Part shown: in pieces, positions 1-11,800 of the stretch
How the letters are laid out: the number at the start of each line of letters is the position of its first letter
Numbering within the stretch: the first letter of the stretch is position 1
Origin: Azonexus sp.
Lineage (GTDB): Bacteria; Pseudomonadota; Gammaproteobacteria; Burkholderiales; Rhodocyclaceae
NCBI GenBank assembly: GCA_017983615.1
Contig: JAGOBB010000001.1
Location: forward strand, 682,001 to 746,000
Direction: 5' to 3'
Length of the DNA: 64,000 bases
The notes under the pieces: generated by a model
Databases searched by the model: none
What the model was told of the DNA's origin: nothing
The model's input: only the letters and a program-made list of their open reading frames with translations
Position numbers and translations under genes: made by a program

Positions 1-906
<906 letters not shown>

Positions 907-928
907 GTAGTAGCTTTGTGTATTCAGG

Positions 929-953
929 GCGCTTCGGGAGACCGAGGCGCTTT
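929..953 (+). terminator. Hairpin after tuf
   Basis: A 9-bp stem (one G-U pair) at 929-937 and 942-950 encloses a GAGA tetraloop and is followed by only three T. It sits between the tuf stop and tRNA-Trp. It could be a weak terminator or a processing site that separates tuf mRNA from the tRNA. Confidence 0.55.
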
Positions 954-967
954 GATGTTTCTGCAGC

Positions 968-1043
968 AGGGGTGTAGCTCAATTGGTAGAGCGCCGGTTT
1001 CCAAAACCGAAGGTCGGGGGTTCGATTCCCTCCGCCCCTGCCA
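968..1043 (+). tRNA. trpT: tRNA-Trp (anticodon CCA)
   Basis: The 76-nt cloverleaf can be folded by hand. The acceptor stem is 968-974 with 1033-1039, the D arm is 977-992, the anticodon loop is 999-1005 with CCA at 1001-1003, and the T arm contains TTCGATT. The 3' CCA is genome-encoded at 1041-1043. The first anticodon-stem pair (994 with 1010) is C-A, so that stem has four pairs. Its place between tuf and secE is common in betaproteobacteria, and it is probably cut out of a tuf or secE transcript. Confidence 0.95.
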
Positions 1044-1067
1044 CTCTCTATAAAGATCGCGAACGTC

Positions 1068-1421
1068 ATGGCTGACAAGATCAAGTTTGCGCTGGCGCTG
1101 GTTATTCTGGCTGCTGGCGTGGCTGGCTTCTACCTGCTCTCCGAGCAGGCAATGATTTTGCGCGTCCTGGCGGTTCTCGTTGGGTTGGCGCTGGCAATTG
1201 CTGTAGCTTGGAAAACCGAGCCGGGTCAGCGTTTTTTCACGTTTGCCAACGAGGCGGTAGTCGAGGCCAAGAAGGTCGTGTGGCCGAGCCGCAAGGAAAC
1301 CATGCAGACTACCGGGGCGGTATTCGCCTTTGTCGTGGTCATGGCGGTCTTTCTGTATCTGACAGACAAGAGCCTCGAATGGGTTCTCTACGACCTGGTG
1401 CTGGGCTGGAAGAAATCATGA
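1068..1421 (+). CDS. secE: Preprotein translocase subunit SecE
   Basis: SecE is the small essential subunit that clamps SecY in the inner-membrane Sec channel. The 117 residues show three hydrophobic segments (about 7-27, 30-46 and 80-105), as in the long proteobacterial form. The conserved amphipathic stretch before the last segment ([12 protein letters not shown], about 64-75) is the family hallmark. The ATG lies 24 bases after tRNA-Trp. The stop overlaps the nusG start as ATGA, so the two are translationally coupled. Confidence 0.96.
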   Translation: MADKIKFALALVILAAGVAGFYLLSEQAMILRVLAVLVGLALAIAVAWKTEPGQRFFTFANEAVVEAKKVVWPSRKETMQTTGAVFAFVVVMAVFLYLTDKSLEWVLYDLVLGWKKS

Positions 1422-1951
1422 GCAAACGCTGGTACGTCGTACATGCCTACTCCGGCTTTGAAAAGAGTGTAATGCGCGCCATCCAGGAGCGCATTACCCG
1501 CTTGGGCATGGAGGAAAAATTTGGCCGGATTCTCGTTCCGGTTGAAGAGGTCGTCGAAATGAAGGGTGGTCAGAAGGCCATCTCGGAGCGTAAGTTCTTC
1601 CCGGGCTACGTCCTGTGCGAAATGGAAATGGATGACGATTCCTGGCACTTGGTGAAGAACACGCCGAAAGTTACTGGCTTTGTCGGCGGAACCGCCACCA
1701 AGCCGACACCGATTTCTGAAAAGGAAGTCGAGAAGATCATGCAGCAGATGCAGGAAGGTGTTGAGAAACCCCGTCCGAAGGTGCTGTTCGAGGTTGGCGA
1801 AGTGGTCCGTGTCAAGGAGGGGCCGTTTACCGACTTCCATGGTTCGGTCGAGGATGTCAATTACGAAAAGAATCGCCTGCGCGTGTCGGTGACCATCTTT
1901 GGTCGCGCTACGCCGGTCGAACTGGAGTTCGGTCAGGTCGAGAAGGCCTGA
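1418..1951 (+). CDS. nusG: Transcription termination/antitermination protein NusG
   Basis: NusG binds RNA polymerase and links it to Rho or to the ribosome (through S10). The 177-residue product starts [13 protein letters not shown] at 1418, overlapping the secE stop by 4 bp. A longer in-frame reading from 1208 lies wholly over secE and is not used. The N-terminal NGN domain is followed by a KOW domain with the typical [13 protein letters not shown] segment near residue 130. It belongs to the secE-nusG-rplKA unit. Confidence 0.97.
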   Translation: MSKRWYVVHAYSGFEKSVMRAIQERITRLGMEEKFGRILVPVEEVVEMKGGQKAISERKFFPGYVLCEMEMDDDSWHLVKNTPKVTGFVGGTATKPTPISEKEVEKIMQQMQEGVEKPRPKVLFEVGEVVRVKEGPFTDFHGSVEDVNYEKNRLRVSVTIFGRATPVELEFGQVEKA

Positions 1952-2058
1952 TCTAGGTTTCAGGGTTCGCCGAAAGCCCGGATTTCGGCAAAGAGGAGCG
2001 TCAGTAGCTGGTAATCCTACGGTCAACGCGCGTTATGACTCATATTTAGGAGAAAATT
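1952..2058 (+). promoter_or_regulatory. rplK leader with hairpin
   Basis: This 107-base spacer between nusG and rplK holds a 7-bp hairpin (1969-1975 with 1983-1989) and, further on, a TAGGAG ribosome-binding site. In many bacteria L1 represses the L11-L1 mRNA by binding here. That role is inferred from position only; a canonical L1 site was not proven by eye. Confidence 0.35.
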
Positions 2059-2490
2059 ATGGCCAAGAAAATTATTGGCTACATCAAGTTGCAAGTGCCG
2101 GCAGGAAAGGCGAATCCGTCGCCTCCGATCGGTCCCGCGCTGGGTCAGCGTGGTCTGAACATCATGGAATTCTGCAAGGCCTTCAACGCCCAAACTCAGG
2201 GTGTTGAACCGGGTCTTCCGATTCCTGTCGTGATCACCGCTTTCGCGGACAAGTCTTTCACCTTCGTGATGAAGACCCCGCCGGCGACCATCCTGATCAA
2301 GAAAGCTGCCGGTATCAAGTCTGGTTCGGCCAAGCCGCATACCGACAAGGTTGGCAAGATCACTCGCGCTCAGTGCGAGGAAATCGCCAAGACCAAGATG
2401 CCTGATCTGACCGCTGCCGACATGGAAGCAGCTATTCGCACCATCGCTGGCTCCGCCCGCTCGATGGGTATCACGGTGGAGGGTCTGTAA
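2059..2490 (+). CDS. rplK: 50S ribosomal protein L11
   Basis: L11 binds the GTPase-associated region of 23S rRNA and is needed for the stringent response through RelA. The 143 residues match the family's usual length. The proline-rich N-terminal part ([20 protein letters not shown]) and the C-terminal rRNA-binding domain are both present. A strong TAGGAG site precedes the ATG. The rplA start follows the stop after two bases, so L11 and L1 are made together. Confidence 0.98.
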   Translation: MAKKIIGYIKLQVPAGKANPSPPIGPALGQRGLNIMEFCKAFNAQTQGVEPGLPIPVVITAFADKSFTFVMKTPPATILIKKAAGIKSGSAKPHTDKVGKITRAQCEEIAKTKMPDLTAADMEAAIRTIAGSARSMGITVEGL

Positions 2491-2492
2491 TC

Positions 2493-3188
2493 ATGGCCAA
2501 GCTCACGAAGAAACAAAAAGCCCTTGCCAGCAAGGTCGTTCCGCAGAAGTTGTATCCGCTGCAGGAGGCTCTGACGCTGGCCAAGGAAACGGCTACCGCC
2601 AAGTTCGATGAATCCATCGACGTGGCAGTGAACCTCGGCGTTGATGCACGCAAATCGGATCAAGTCGTCCGTGGTTCGGTCGTTCTGCCGGCTGGTACCG
2701 GCAAGTCCGTGCGTGTTGCGGTGTTTGCCCAAGGTGAAAAGGCCGAAGCCGCCAAGGCTGCCGGTGCAGAAGTTGTCGGCTTTGACGACTTGGCTGCCGA
2801 AGTCAAGGCGGGCAATCTGAATTTCGATGTCGTCATTGCTACGCCGGATGCCATGAAGGTCGTTGGTCAGTTGGGCCAGATTCTTGGTCCGCGCGGCTTG
2901 ATGCCGAATCCTAAAGTTGGGACGGTGACGATGGATGTCACGACCGCTGTCAAGAACGCCAAGGCTGGCCAGGTTCAGTACCGTACCGACAAGGCAGGCA
3001 TCATCCATGCGACGATCGGGCGCGCTTCGTTCTCCGTCGAGAGCCTGGAAAGCAACCTGAAGGCACTGGTCGATGCCTTGAACAAGGCCAAGCCGGCCTC
3101 GTCCAAGGGGCAGTACCTGAAGAAAATCGCAGTATCTGCCACGATGGGCCCCGGCGTTCGCGTCGACCAGTCCACGGTGGTGGGGTAA
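2493..3188 (+). CDS. rplA: 50S ribosomal protein L1
   Basis: L1 forms the mobile stalk that helps release deacylated tRNA, and it usually represses its own operon. The 231 residues have the usual length and contain the conserved segment around residues 125-145 ([16 protein letters not shown]). The ribosome-binding GGAGGG sequence lies inside the end of rplK, so translation is probably coupled. A 223-base spacer with the L10 leader follows. Confidence 0.98.
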   Translation: MAKLTKKQKALASKVVPQKLYPLQEALTLAKETATAKFDESIDVAVNLGVDARKSDQVVRGSVVLPAGTGKSVRVAVFAQGEKAEAAKAAGAEVVGFDDLAAEVKAGNLNFDVVIATPDAMKVVGQLGQILGPRGLMPNPKVGTVTMDVTTAVKNAKAGQVQYRTDKAGIIHATIGRASFSVESLESNLKALVDALNKAKPASSKGQYLKKIAVSATMGPGVRVDQSTVVG

Positions 3189-3237
3189 CAGAACTTTGGG
3201 CCGTTGGTGGTCGCTTGGGCGGCTGCCGGCGGATCGT

Positions 3238-3297
3238 CAAAGACCGCAGGTGTCCCGGAAGGGACTTAATCGCGAAGCATCCTGCGCAGACGGTGTC
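3238..3297 (+). ncRNA. L10 leader (autoregulatory mRNA site of rplJL)
   Basis: The spacer before rplJ shows the conserved arms of the proteobacterial L10 leader. GACCGCAGG (3242-3250) faces CCTGCGCAGACGGT (3281-3294) across an internal loop containing CTTAAT, with an inner hairpin 3252-3256/3261-3265 closed by GGAA. The L10-L12 complex binds this kinked RNA and represses rplJ and rplL translation. The call rests on sequence memory of the family and on the pairings, not on a covariance search. Confidence 0.7.
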
Positions 3298-3411
3298 CCA
3301 GAACAAGATTTTCTGCTGAACGGCAACGCGCAGCATAGCTTCTGGTTCAGGTCGCCGTAGGTGCGGCGGGAATTTTCCCGTCGTGTTATGACTTGAAAGG
3401 AGGAAGGACCC

Positions 3412-3909
3412 GTGGGTCTCAATCTGAACGACAAAAAAGCGGTTGTAGCTGAGGTGTCGGCGCAAGTGGCCAACGCACAGACCATCGTGATTGCCGAATA
3501 TCGTGGCATCGAGGTTACCGACCTCACCGTGCTGCGCAAGAAGGCGCGCGAGTCTGGCGTGTATCTGCGTGTGTTGAAAAATACCTTGGTGCGTCGCGCG
3601 GTCGCGGGCACTTCGTTCGCTGGCCTGGCAGACCAAATGGTCGGACCGCTCATTTACAGCGTGTCCACCGACCCGGTGGCTGCCGCGAAGGTTCTCAATG
3701 ACTTCGCAAAAACCAACGACAAGCTCGTGCTGAAAGCCGGTTCCTATGCCGGCAAGGTGCTCGACAAAGCTGGTGTGCAGGCGCTTGCCTCCGTGCCGAG
3801 CCGCGAAGAGCTGCTCTCCAAGCTGCTGTACGTCATGCAAGCTCCGGTTGCCGGCTTTGTCCGCGGCCTGGCGGCACTGGCCGCGCAGCGCGAAGAAGCC
3901 ACTGCTTAA
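3412..3909 (+). CDS. rplJ: 50S ribosomal protein L10
   Basis: L10 anchors the L7/L12 dimers of the ribosomal stalk that recruits translation factors. The start is GTG at 3412 (protein [12 protein letters not shown]), preceded by a strong AAAGGAGG site at 3396-3403. The 165 residues match the usual length, with the rRNA-binding domain first and the C-terminal helix that carries L12 last. Expression is probably self-controlled through the leader upstream. rplL follows after 37 bases. Confidence 0.98.
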   Translation: MGLNLNDKKAVVAEVSAQVANAQTIVIAEYRGIEVTDLTVLRKKARESGVYLRVLKNTLVRRAVAGTSFAGLADQMVGPLIYSVSTDPVAAAKVLNDFAKTNDKLVLKAGSYAGKVLDKAGVQALASVPSREELLSKLLYVMQAPVAGFVRGLAALAAQREEATA

Positions 3910-3946
3910 CCGTACCGCATACGAACTGATTTAGGAGTTATTTGAA

Positions 3947-4318
3947 ATGGCAATTAGCAAAGAAGAAATCCTGGAAGCCGTTGGCGCCCTGACCGTTATG
4001 GAACTGAACGACTTGGTCAAGGCGTTCGAAGAGAAGTTCGGCGTTTCCGCCGCTGCCGTGGCCGTTGCCGGCCCGGCTGCTGGTGGTGCCGCTGCCGCTG
4101 AAGAGCAGACCGAGTTCACCGTCGTCCTGACCGGCGCCGGCGACAAGAAGGTTGAAGTCATCAAGGTCGTGCGTGCAGTGACCGGCCTGGGCCTCAAGGA
4201 AGCCAAGGATCTGGTTGATGGCGCTCCGAAGCCGGTCAAGGAAGGTGTTTCCAAGGCCGACGCAGAAGCCCTCAAGAAGCAACTGGAAGACGCAGGCGCC
4301 AAGGTCGAAGTCAAGTAA
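3947..4318 (+). CDS. rplL: 50S ribosomal protein L7/L12
   Basis: L7/L12 is the multicopy stalk protein that stimulates GTP hydrolysis by EF-Tu and EF-G. The 123 residues show the N-terminal dimerisation domain, an Ala/Gly-rich hinge near residues 36-55 and the C-terminal factor-binding domain ([19 protein letters not shown]). A TAGGAG site precedes the ATG. The gene is followed by an attenuator-like hairpin and a long inverted repeat before rpoB, which fits much higher output of L12 than of RNA polymerase. Confidence 0.98.
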   Translation: MAISKEEILEAVGALTVMELNDLVKAFEEKFGVSAAAVAVAGPAAGGAAAAEEQTEFTVVLTGAGDKKVEVIKVVRAVTGLGLKEAKDLVDGAPKPVKEGVSKADAEALKKQLEDAGAKVEVK

Positions 4319-4334
4319 TCGAGTTTTGGTGTGT

Positions 4335-4363
4335 GGGCTGGCGGCAAAGTCGCCAGCCCTTTT
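4335..4363 (+). terminator. Attenuator between rplL and rpoB
   Basis: A perfect 9-bp GC-rich stem (4335-4343 with 4351-4359) with a 7-base loop is followed by TTTT at 4360-4363. It has intrinsic-terminator form and lies just after the rplL stop. In Escherichia coli a partial terminator at this place lowers rpoBC expression relative to ribosomal proteins; the same role is inferred here. Confidence 0.75.
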
Positions 4364-4419
4364 GTGCTTTGTACGACAGGTTTGACCGATCCAAAAAACG
4401 AACTTGAATAACGCCAACT

Positions 4420-4492
4420 GGCAAACGCAAACTGTGCTTACCTCTTCCCCAAAAGGGAGGCGAGCCCGTTTGCGTTTGCCTGTTTCGACAGG
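4420..4492 (+). other. Long inverted repeat and UUCG hairpin before rpoB
   Basis: A perfect 13-bp inverted repeat (4420-4432 with 4468-4480) closes a 35-base loop. Directly at its 3' foot a second hairpin (4479-4483 with 4488-4492) has a TTCG tetraloop. The two share bases 4479-4480 and may exclude each other. By position it resembles the RNase III processing region between rplL and rpoB in enteric bacteria; function here is inferred. Confidence 0.6.
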
Positions 4493-4525
4493 TTCTACGT
4501 TTGATTTTATCCTCACGGAGTTACC

Positions 4526-7500
4526 ATGACTTACTCCTTCACCGAGAAGAAACGCATCCGCAAGAGTTTCGCCAAGCGCGCTAGCGTGCTGGACGTTCCC
4601 TACTTGTTGGCTACCCAGTTGCAGTCTTTCAAAGATTTTCTGCAAGACGAAGTGGCTCCCGAGCAGCGGAAAAATGAAGGCTTGCAAGCCGCGTTTACCT
4701 CGATCTTTCCGATCGTTTCGCATTCAGGCAATGCACGCCTCGAGTTCGTCAGCTACATGCTGGGAGAGCCGGCATTTGACGTTACCGAATGCCAGCAACG
4801 CGGCCTGACTTTCGCCTCTTCGCTGCGTGCCAAGGTACGTTTGGTGATCATGGATCGTGAAGCGCCGGATACGGTGAAGGAGGTCAAGGAACAGGAAGTC
4901 TATATGGGGGAGATTCCCCTGATGACGACCAATGGATCCTTCGTGATCAATGGTACCGAACGGGTTATCGTTTCCCAGCTGCATCGCTCGCCCGGTGTCT
5001 TTTTCGAGCACGACCGCGGTAAGACTCATAGCTCGGGCAAGTTGTTGTTTTCTGCTCGTGTCATTCCCTACCGCGGTTCTTGGTTGGATTTTGAATTCGA
5101 TCCCAAGGACACCTTGTTCTTCCGCGTCGACCGTCGCCGTAAGATGCCTGTTACGACCCTGCTCAAGGCAATTGGCATGTCGTCCGAGGAGATTCTGTCG
5201 CAGTTCTTCGAATTCGACACCTTCTTGTTGGCCAAGGATAAGGTGGAGTTCACGCTGGTTCCGGAACGTTTGCGTGGCGAAGTAGCTCGATTTGACTTCG
5301 TCGGTCCGGATGGAAAGGTCATTGTCCCGAAAGACAAGCGCATTACGGCGAAGCACATTCGCGATATCGCGACAGTATCGATCAAGCAAATTGTGGTTCC
5401 GGAGGAATTCCTGATTGGTCGTGTCGTGGCCAAGAACATCGTCGATACGGCAACCGGCGAAGTGATCGCAAATGCAAACGATGAAATAACCGAAACCCTG
5501 CTCGCCAAGCTCCGCGAAGCCGAAATCCGCACAGTTGAAACGCTGTACACCAACGACCTGGATCGCGGGGCTTTCATTTCAAATACGCTTCGCGCAGACG
5601 AAACCGCCACCCGCCAGGCCGCGCGTGTTGCCATCTACCGCATGATGCGGCCGGGTGAGCCGCCGACTGAGGAGGCCGTGGAAATCCTGTTCAACGGCTT
5701 GTTCTACTCGGACGAACGCTACGACCTTTCCGGTGTTGGACGCATGAAATTCAATCGTCGTCTGGTTCGCAAAGACGTCATTGAATACAAGCTGATGGTC
5801 AAGGGATTGGCTTCCAAGGCTGAAGCTGCCCTCAAGAATTTGGCTGAGGCTTCGGGCTATGCCCTGTCGACGATTCAGGATTTGGTCAGTCTATTGCCTT
5901 TTGGCGCTCGTGCCATGGTCGAAAACGTGACCTTGGCCGAAGCTGAAACTCTTGCGGCTAAGATCAAGCCCCTTGGTGCCAATATCGAGGTTCGCGAACA
6001 GCTGACCCTGTCGCCGCGCGATATTGTCGAGGTCATCAAGATACTCGTCGAGTTGCGCAATGGCCGCGGCGAAATCGACGACATCGATCACCTGGGGAAT
6101 CGTCGAGTTCGTTCTGTGGGCGAACTGGCGGAAAACCAGTTCCGGGCAGGTTTGGTTCGCGTGGAACGCGCTGTCAAGGAGCGCCTGTCTCAAGCAGAGT
6201 CGGACAACTTGATGCCGCACGATTTGATCAATGCCAAGCCGATCAGCGCTGCAATCAAGGAGTTTTTCGGGTCCAGCCAGCTGTCGCAGTTCATGGATCA
6301 GACCAATCCGCTTTCCGAAATTACTCACAAGCGTCGTGTCTCGGCACTGGGCCCTGGTGGCCTGACCAGGGAGCGTGCTGGCTTCGAGGTGCGCGACGTG
6401 CATCCGACCCATTACGGTCGCGTATGTCCAATCGAAACGCCGGAAGGTCCGAACATCGGCCTCATCAACTCTTTGGCCTTGTTTGCGCGCGTCAATAGCT
6501 ATGGCTTCATCGAGACGGCCTATCGCAAGGTGGAAGATGGCAAGGTAACCAACGAGATTGAATACCTCTCTGCTATCGAGGAAGGTAACTACGTAGTTGC
6601 CCAAGCCAACGCCTCGCTTGACGATACTGGCCGACTGAGCGACGACCTGGTTACCTGCCGCGAGAAGGGCGAAACCATTCTCGCCGAGCCTGCACGCGTT
6701 CAGTATATGGACGTGGCGCCGGGGCAGATCGTTTCGGTTGCCGCTTCCTTGATTCCTTTCCTTGAACACGATGACGCGAATCGTGCCTTGATGGGCGCCA
6801 ACATGCAGCGTCAGGCCGTTCCGTGCCTACGTCCGGAAAAGCCGCTGGTGGGTACAGGTATTGAGCGTACTGTTGCGGTCGACTCAGGGACAGCGGTTGT
6901 CGCTCGTCGTGGTGGTATCGTAGACTACGTGGATGCAGGTCGTGTCGTTGTTCGTGTAAATGACGATGAAACCATTGCTGGTGAAGTTGGCGTCGATATC
7001 TACAATCTGGTCAAGTACACCCGCTCCAATCAGAACACGAACATCAATCAGCGCCCGATGGTCAAGGTCGGCGATCACATCGCCAGGGGCGATGTTGTTG
7101 CGGACGGCGCTTCCACCGACAAGGGCGAACTGGCTCTTGGTCAGAACATGTTGATCGCCTTCATGCCGTGGAACGGCTACAACTTCGAAGATTCGATCCT
7201 TATCTCCGAACGTGTCGTTGCTGAAGACCGCTATACCTCCATCCACATTGAGGAACTGACGGTCGTCGCCCGCGATACCAAACTTGGTCCTGAAGAAATC
7301 ACCCGCGACATTGCGTCCTTGGGCGAGGCACAGCTATCCCGGCTTGATGATTCCGGTATCGTCTACATTGGCGCCGAAGTTGAAGCAGGCGACGTGCTGG
7401 TCGGTAAGGTGACCCCGAAGGGTGAAACCCAGCTGACACCAGAAGAGAAGCTGTTGCGCGCGATTTTCGGCGAAAAGGCTTCGGATGTTAAGGACACGTC

Positions 7501-8809
7501 GCTGCGCGTGCCTTCGGGAATAGCCGGTACCGTTATCGACGTTCAGGTCTTTACCCGCGAGGGTATCGAGCGTGACAAGCGGGCTCAGTCGATCATTGAT
7601 GAGCATCTCCGTCATTACAAGCTCGACTTGGCCGACCAGATGCGTATCGTTGAACGCGATGCCTTCGCTCGTGTCGAACGTCTGATTACCGGCAAGAAAG
7701 CCAACGGTGGACCGAAGAAGCTGGCGAAGGGTACCGTCATAGAGAAGTCCTACCTTGACGGTATGGATCCGCATCACTGGTTTGATATTCGCTTGGCCGA
7801 CGACGAGGCTGCTCAACAGTTGGAGCAAGTCAAGGACGGTCTTGAGCAGGCGCGCAAGGACTTCGATGTCGCGTTTGAGGGTAAGCGCAAGAAGCTGACG
7901 CAAGGCGACGAATTGCCGCCGGGCGTCCAGAAAATGGTCAAGGTCTATGTCGCCGTCAAGCGTCGGCTGCAGCCAGGTGACAAGATGGCTGGTCGTCACG
8001 GTAACAAGGGTGTTGTTTCCCGCATCCTGCCGGTCGAGGACATGCCCCATATGGAAGATGGTCGTCCGGTTGACATCGTTTTGAACCCCTTGGGCGTGCC
8101 TTCGCGGATGAACGTCGGTCAGATTCTGGAAGTTCACCTTGGCCTTGCTGCCAAGGGGCTCGGCTATAAGATTGGTGCCATGTTGCGCGCCCAGGCCAGT
8201 GCCAAGGAAGTTCGTGGTTTCCTCGATCAGATCTACAACTCCAGTGGCAAATCGGAGAATCTTGAGGAACTGAATGATGTTGAAGTACTCGAGATGGCCG
8301 AGAACCTTACGAACGGTGTGCCGTTCGCAACGCCTGTGTTCGATGGTGCCAAGGAAGAGGAAATTAAGGCTATGCTGGCCCTCGCCGGCATGCCGTCTTC
8401 AGGCCAGATGACGTTGTTCGATGGCCGGACCGGTGAGGCCTTCGAGCGTAAGGTAACCGTTGGTTACATGCATTACTTGAAGCTGCACCATTTGGTCGAT
8501 GACAAGATGCACGCTCGTTCGACCGGCCCGTACTCGCTGGTAACCCAGCAGCCGCTGGGTGGTAAGGCACAGTTCGGCGGTCAGCGCTTCGGCGAAATGG
8601 AGGTGTGGGCGCTGGAAGCCTACGGTGCCTCTTATGTGCTGCAAGAAATGCTGACCGTGAAGTCAGACGATGTGAACGGCCGCACCAAGGTCTACGAAAA
8701 TATCGTCAAGGGCGAGCACCGTATCGATGCCGGTATGCCGGAATCCTTCAATGTGCTGGTCAAGGAAATTCGTTCGCTGGCGATCGATATCGATCTGGAA
8801 CGTTACTGA
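4526..8809 (+). CDS. rpoB: DNA-directed RNA polymerase subunit beta
   Basis: This is the beta subunit of RNA polymerase, 1427 residues, a little longer than the E. coli form as is usual in betaproteobacteria. The rifampicin-binding region starts near residue 583 ([21 protein letters not shown]) and shows wild-type-looking residues, including the serine before ALGPGG. The C-terminal clamp segment and the [13 protein letters not shown] catalytic-core motif are present. A GGAG site lies six bases before the ATG. rpoC follows after 21 bases. Expression is probably tempered by the attenuator and inverted repeat upstream. Confidence 0.99.
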   Translation: MTYSFTEKKRIRKSFAKRASVLDVPYLLATQLQSFKDFLQDEVAPEQRKNEGLQAAFTSIFPIVSHSGNARLEFVSYMLGEPAFDVTECQQRGLTFASSLRAKVRLVIMDREAPDTVKEVKEQEVYMGEIPLMTTNGSFVINGTERVIVSQLHRSPGVFFEHDRGKTHSSGKLLFSARVIPYRGSWLDFEFDPKDTLFFRVDRRRKMPVTTLLKAIGMSSEEILSQFFEFDTFLLAKDKVEFTLVPERLRGEVARFDFVGPDGKVIVPKDKRITAKHIRDIATVSIKQIVVPEEFLIGRVVAKNIVDTATGEVIANANDEITETLLAKLREAEIRTVETLYTNDLDRGAFISNTLRADETATRQAARVAIYRMMRPGEPPTEEAVEILFNGLFYSDERYDLSGVGRMKFNRRLVRKDVIEYKLMVKGLASKAEAALKNLAEASGYALSTIQDLVSLLPFGARAMVENVTLAEAETLAAKIKPLGANIEVREQLTLSPRDIVEVIKILVELRNGRGEIDDIDHLGNRRVRSVGELAENQFRAGLVRVERAVKERLSQAESDNLMPHDLINAKPISAAIKEFFGSSQLSQFMDQTNPLSEITHKRRVSALGPGGLTRERAGFEVRDVHPTHYGRVCPIETPEGPNIGLINSLALFARVNSYGFIETAYRKVEDGKVTNEIEYLSAIEEGNYVVAQANASLDDTGRLSDDLVTCREKGETILAEPARVQYMDVAPGQIVSVAASLIPFLEHDDANRALMGANMQRQAVPCLRPEKPLVGTGIERTVAVDSGTAVVARRGGIVDYVDAGRVVVRVNDDETIAGEVGVDIYNLVKYTRSNQNTNINQRPMVKVGDHIARGDVVADGASTDKGELALGQNMLIAFMPWNGYNFEDSILISERVVAEDRYTSIHIEELTVVARDTKLGPEEITRDIASLGEAQLSRLDDSGIVYIGAEVEAGDVLVGKVTPKGETQLTPEEKLLRAIFGEKASDVKDTSLRVPSGIAGTVIDVQVFTREGIERDKRAQSIIDEHLRHYKLDLADQMRIVERDAFARVERLITGKKANGGPKKLAKGTVIEKSYLDGMDPHHWFDIRLADDEAAQQLEQVKDGLEQARKDFDVAFEGKRKKLTQGDELPPGVQKMVKVYVAVKRRLQPGDKMAGRHGNKGVVSRILPVEDMPHMEDGRPVDIVLNPLGVPSRMNVGQILEVHLGLAAKGLGYKIGAMLRAQASAKEVRGFLDQIYNSSGKSENLEELNDVEVLEMAENLTNGVPFATPVFDGAKEEEIKAMLALAGMPSSGQMTLFDGRTGEAFERKVTVGYMHYLKLHHLVDDKMHARSTGPYSLVTQQPLGGKAQFGGQRFGEMEVWALEAYGASYVLQEMLTVKSDDVNGRTKVYENIVKGEHRIDAGMPESFNVLVKEIRSLAIDIDLERY

Positions 8810-8830
8810 TTTAGGGCTGGGAGTTAAACG

Positions 8831-11800
8831 ATGAAAGCATTGCTCGATCTGTTCAAGCAGGTAACCGCCGAGGAAGAATTCGATGCGATTACCATTGGCC
8901 TCGCTTCGCCCGACAAGATCCGTTCCTGGTCCTATGGTGAAGTCAAAAAGCCGGAAACCATCAACTACCGTACCTTCAAACCGGAGCGTGACGGCCTGTT
9001 CTGTGCCAAGATTTTCGGCCCGATCAAGGACTACGAGTGCCTCTGCGGCAAATACAAGCGCCTGAAGCATCGCGGTGTCATCTGCGAGAAGTGCGGCGTT
9101 GAAGTCACGCTGGCCAAAGTTCGCCGTGACCGCATGGGGCACATTGAACTGGCCTCGCCGACTGCACACATCTGGTTCCTGAAGTCCCTGCCGTCCCGTC
9201 TGGGCATGGTGCTCGACATGACGCTGCGTGATATCGAGCGCGTCCTGTATTTCGAAGCCTATGTCGTTACCGATCCTGGCATGGTCTCGAATCTGCAACG
9301 CAGCCAGTTGCTGACCGAAGACCAATACCTGGAGATGGTCGAAGAGCACGGTGACGAATTCCAGGCACTGATGGGCGCCGAGGGTATTCGTGAACTGCTG
9401 CGCAATCTCGACCTGAACAGCGAAGTCGAATCGCTGCGCGCCGAGCTGGAAGTGACCGGTTCCGAAGCCAAGAACAAGAAGCTGGCCAAGCGTCTGAAGA
9501 TTCTCGAAGGTTTCCAGAAGTCAGGCATCAAGCCGGACTGGATGATCCTCGAGGTCCTGCCAGTGCTGCCGCCGGACCTGCGTCCGCTGGTTCCGCTCGA
9601 TGGTGGCCGCTTCGCTACGTCTGATCTGAACGATCTCTATCGCCGCGTCATCAACCGCAACAACCGTCTGAAGCGCCTGCTTGAGCTGAAGGCTCCGGAA
9701 ATCATCGTGCGCAACGAAAAGCGCATGCTTCAGGAGGCTGTGGACTCGCTGCTCGACAACGGTCGTCGCGGCAAGGCCATGACTGGCGCCAACAAGCGTC
9801 CGCTGAAGTCGCTGGCTGACATGATCAAGGGCAAGGGCGGCCGTTTCCGTCAAAACCTGCTGGGCAAGCGCGTCGACTACTCGGGGCGTTCCGTGATCGT
9901 GGTCGGTCCGCAGCTCAAGCTTCATCAGTGCGGCCTGCCCAAGCTGATGGCTCTGGAGCTGTTTAAGCCCTTCATCTTCCACAAGCTGGAAGTGCTCGGT
10001 TACGCCACCACCATCAAGCAAGCCAAGAAGATGGTCGAAGGCCAAGAGCCGGTGGTTTGGGACATCCTTGAAGACGTCATCCGCGAACATCCGGTCATGC
10101 TCAACCGTGCGCCGACCTTGCACCGTCTCGGCATCCAGGCTTTCGAGCCAACCCTGATCGAAGGCAAGGCCATCCAGTTGCACCCGCTCGTCTGCGCGGC
10201 CTTCAACGCCGACTTCGACGGTGACCAGATGGCTGTTCACGTCCCGCTGTCGCTGGAAGCGCAGATGGAAGCCCGCACGCTGATGCTGGCCTCCAACAAT
10301 GTATTGTCGCCTGCCAACGGCCAGCCGATCATTGTTCCGTCGCAGGATATCGTTCTCGGTCTGTATTACGCTACCCGCGAAAAAATCAACGGCAAGGGCG
10401 AAGGCATGTATTTCGCCGATACCCACGAGATTGAACGCGCCATGGCGGCCGGCCAGTTGGATGTTCACTCACGGATTTCAGTGCGCCTCAAGCAGTACGA
10501 ACCTGCTGCGGCTGAAGGTGAATGGGAAGAGAAAATGGTCCGCGTCGAAACGACTGCGGGCCGTGCGCTGCTTTCCAAAATCTTGCCGAAAGGCTTGCCT
10601 TTCAAGGCCATTGACCGTGCCCTGAAGAAAAAGGAGATCTCCAAGCTGATCGACGAATCATTCCGTCGCTGTGGCTTGAAGGAAACGGTTATTTTTGCCG
10701 ACAAGTTGATGCAGAACGGTTACGCCTTGGCGACTCGCGCCGGTATATCGTTTTGCTCGGATGACATGCTCGTGCCGGCCAAGAAGTACGAGATTATTTC
10801 TTCCGCCGAAGCCGAAGTGAAAGAAATTGAAATCCAGTACACCAACGGCTTGGTGACAAATGGCGAACGCTACAACAAGGTCGTCGATATCTGGGGGCGT
10901 ACTGGAGACCAGGTTGCCAAGGTGATGATGGATGAACTCGGCCACGAGGAAGTCATTGACCGTCATGGCAAGAAGGTCAAGCAGGACTCCTTCAACTCCA
11001 TCTACATGATGGCCGACTCCGGTGCTCGCGGTTCTGCCGCCCAGATCCGTCAGCTGGCCGGTATGCGAGGCCTGATGGCCAAGCCGGATGGCTCGATTAT
11101 CGAGACCCCGATTACCACCAACTTCCGCGAAGGCCTGAACGTTCTCCAGTATTTCATCTCGACTCACGGTGCCCGTAAGGGTCTGGCCGATACAGCGTTG
11201 AAGACGGCAAACTCCGGTTACCTGACGCGTCGTCTGGTCGATGTCACCCAGGATCTGGTGATTACCGAGGATGACTGCGGCACCAAGAATGGTTTTGTCG
11301 TCAAGGCGCTGGTCGAAGGTGGTGAAGTGATCGAGGCGCTGCGCGAGCGGATCCTTGGTCGTGTCACGGTCGACGATCTGATTGATCCCGAAACCCAGGA
11401 GTCGGTCATTTTCGCCGGCACCATGCTGGACGAGGATCTGGTTGATCTGATCGACAAGCTGGGGATCGATGAAGTCAAGGTTCGCACTCCGCTTACCTGC
11501 GATACCCGCTATGGTCTGTGCGCCCAATGCTACGGTCGCGACCTGGGACGAGGCACAATGGTCAATGCCGGTGAAGCGGTTGGCGTCATCGCCGCCCAGT
11601 CGATCGGCGAACCGGGTACCCAGCTGACCATGCGTACCTTCCACGTTGGCGGCGCGGCTTCCCGTGCGGCCGTAGCGTCGCAGGTTGAGGCAAAGTCGGC
11701 AGGTACGGTCCGCTATACCTCCAACATGCGCTATGTCACCAGCGCCAAGGGTGAGAAGGTTGTTATTTCTCGTTCTGGCGAAGTTCTGATTACCGACGAC

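Noticed and set aside
11526..11537. Exact match of the repeat core (AATGCTACGGTC) inside rpoC
   Set aside because: It encodes the conserved QCYGRD zinc-region segment of beta', and the flanks do not resemble the repeat. Protein constraint plus chance explains it.
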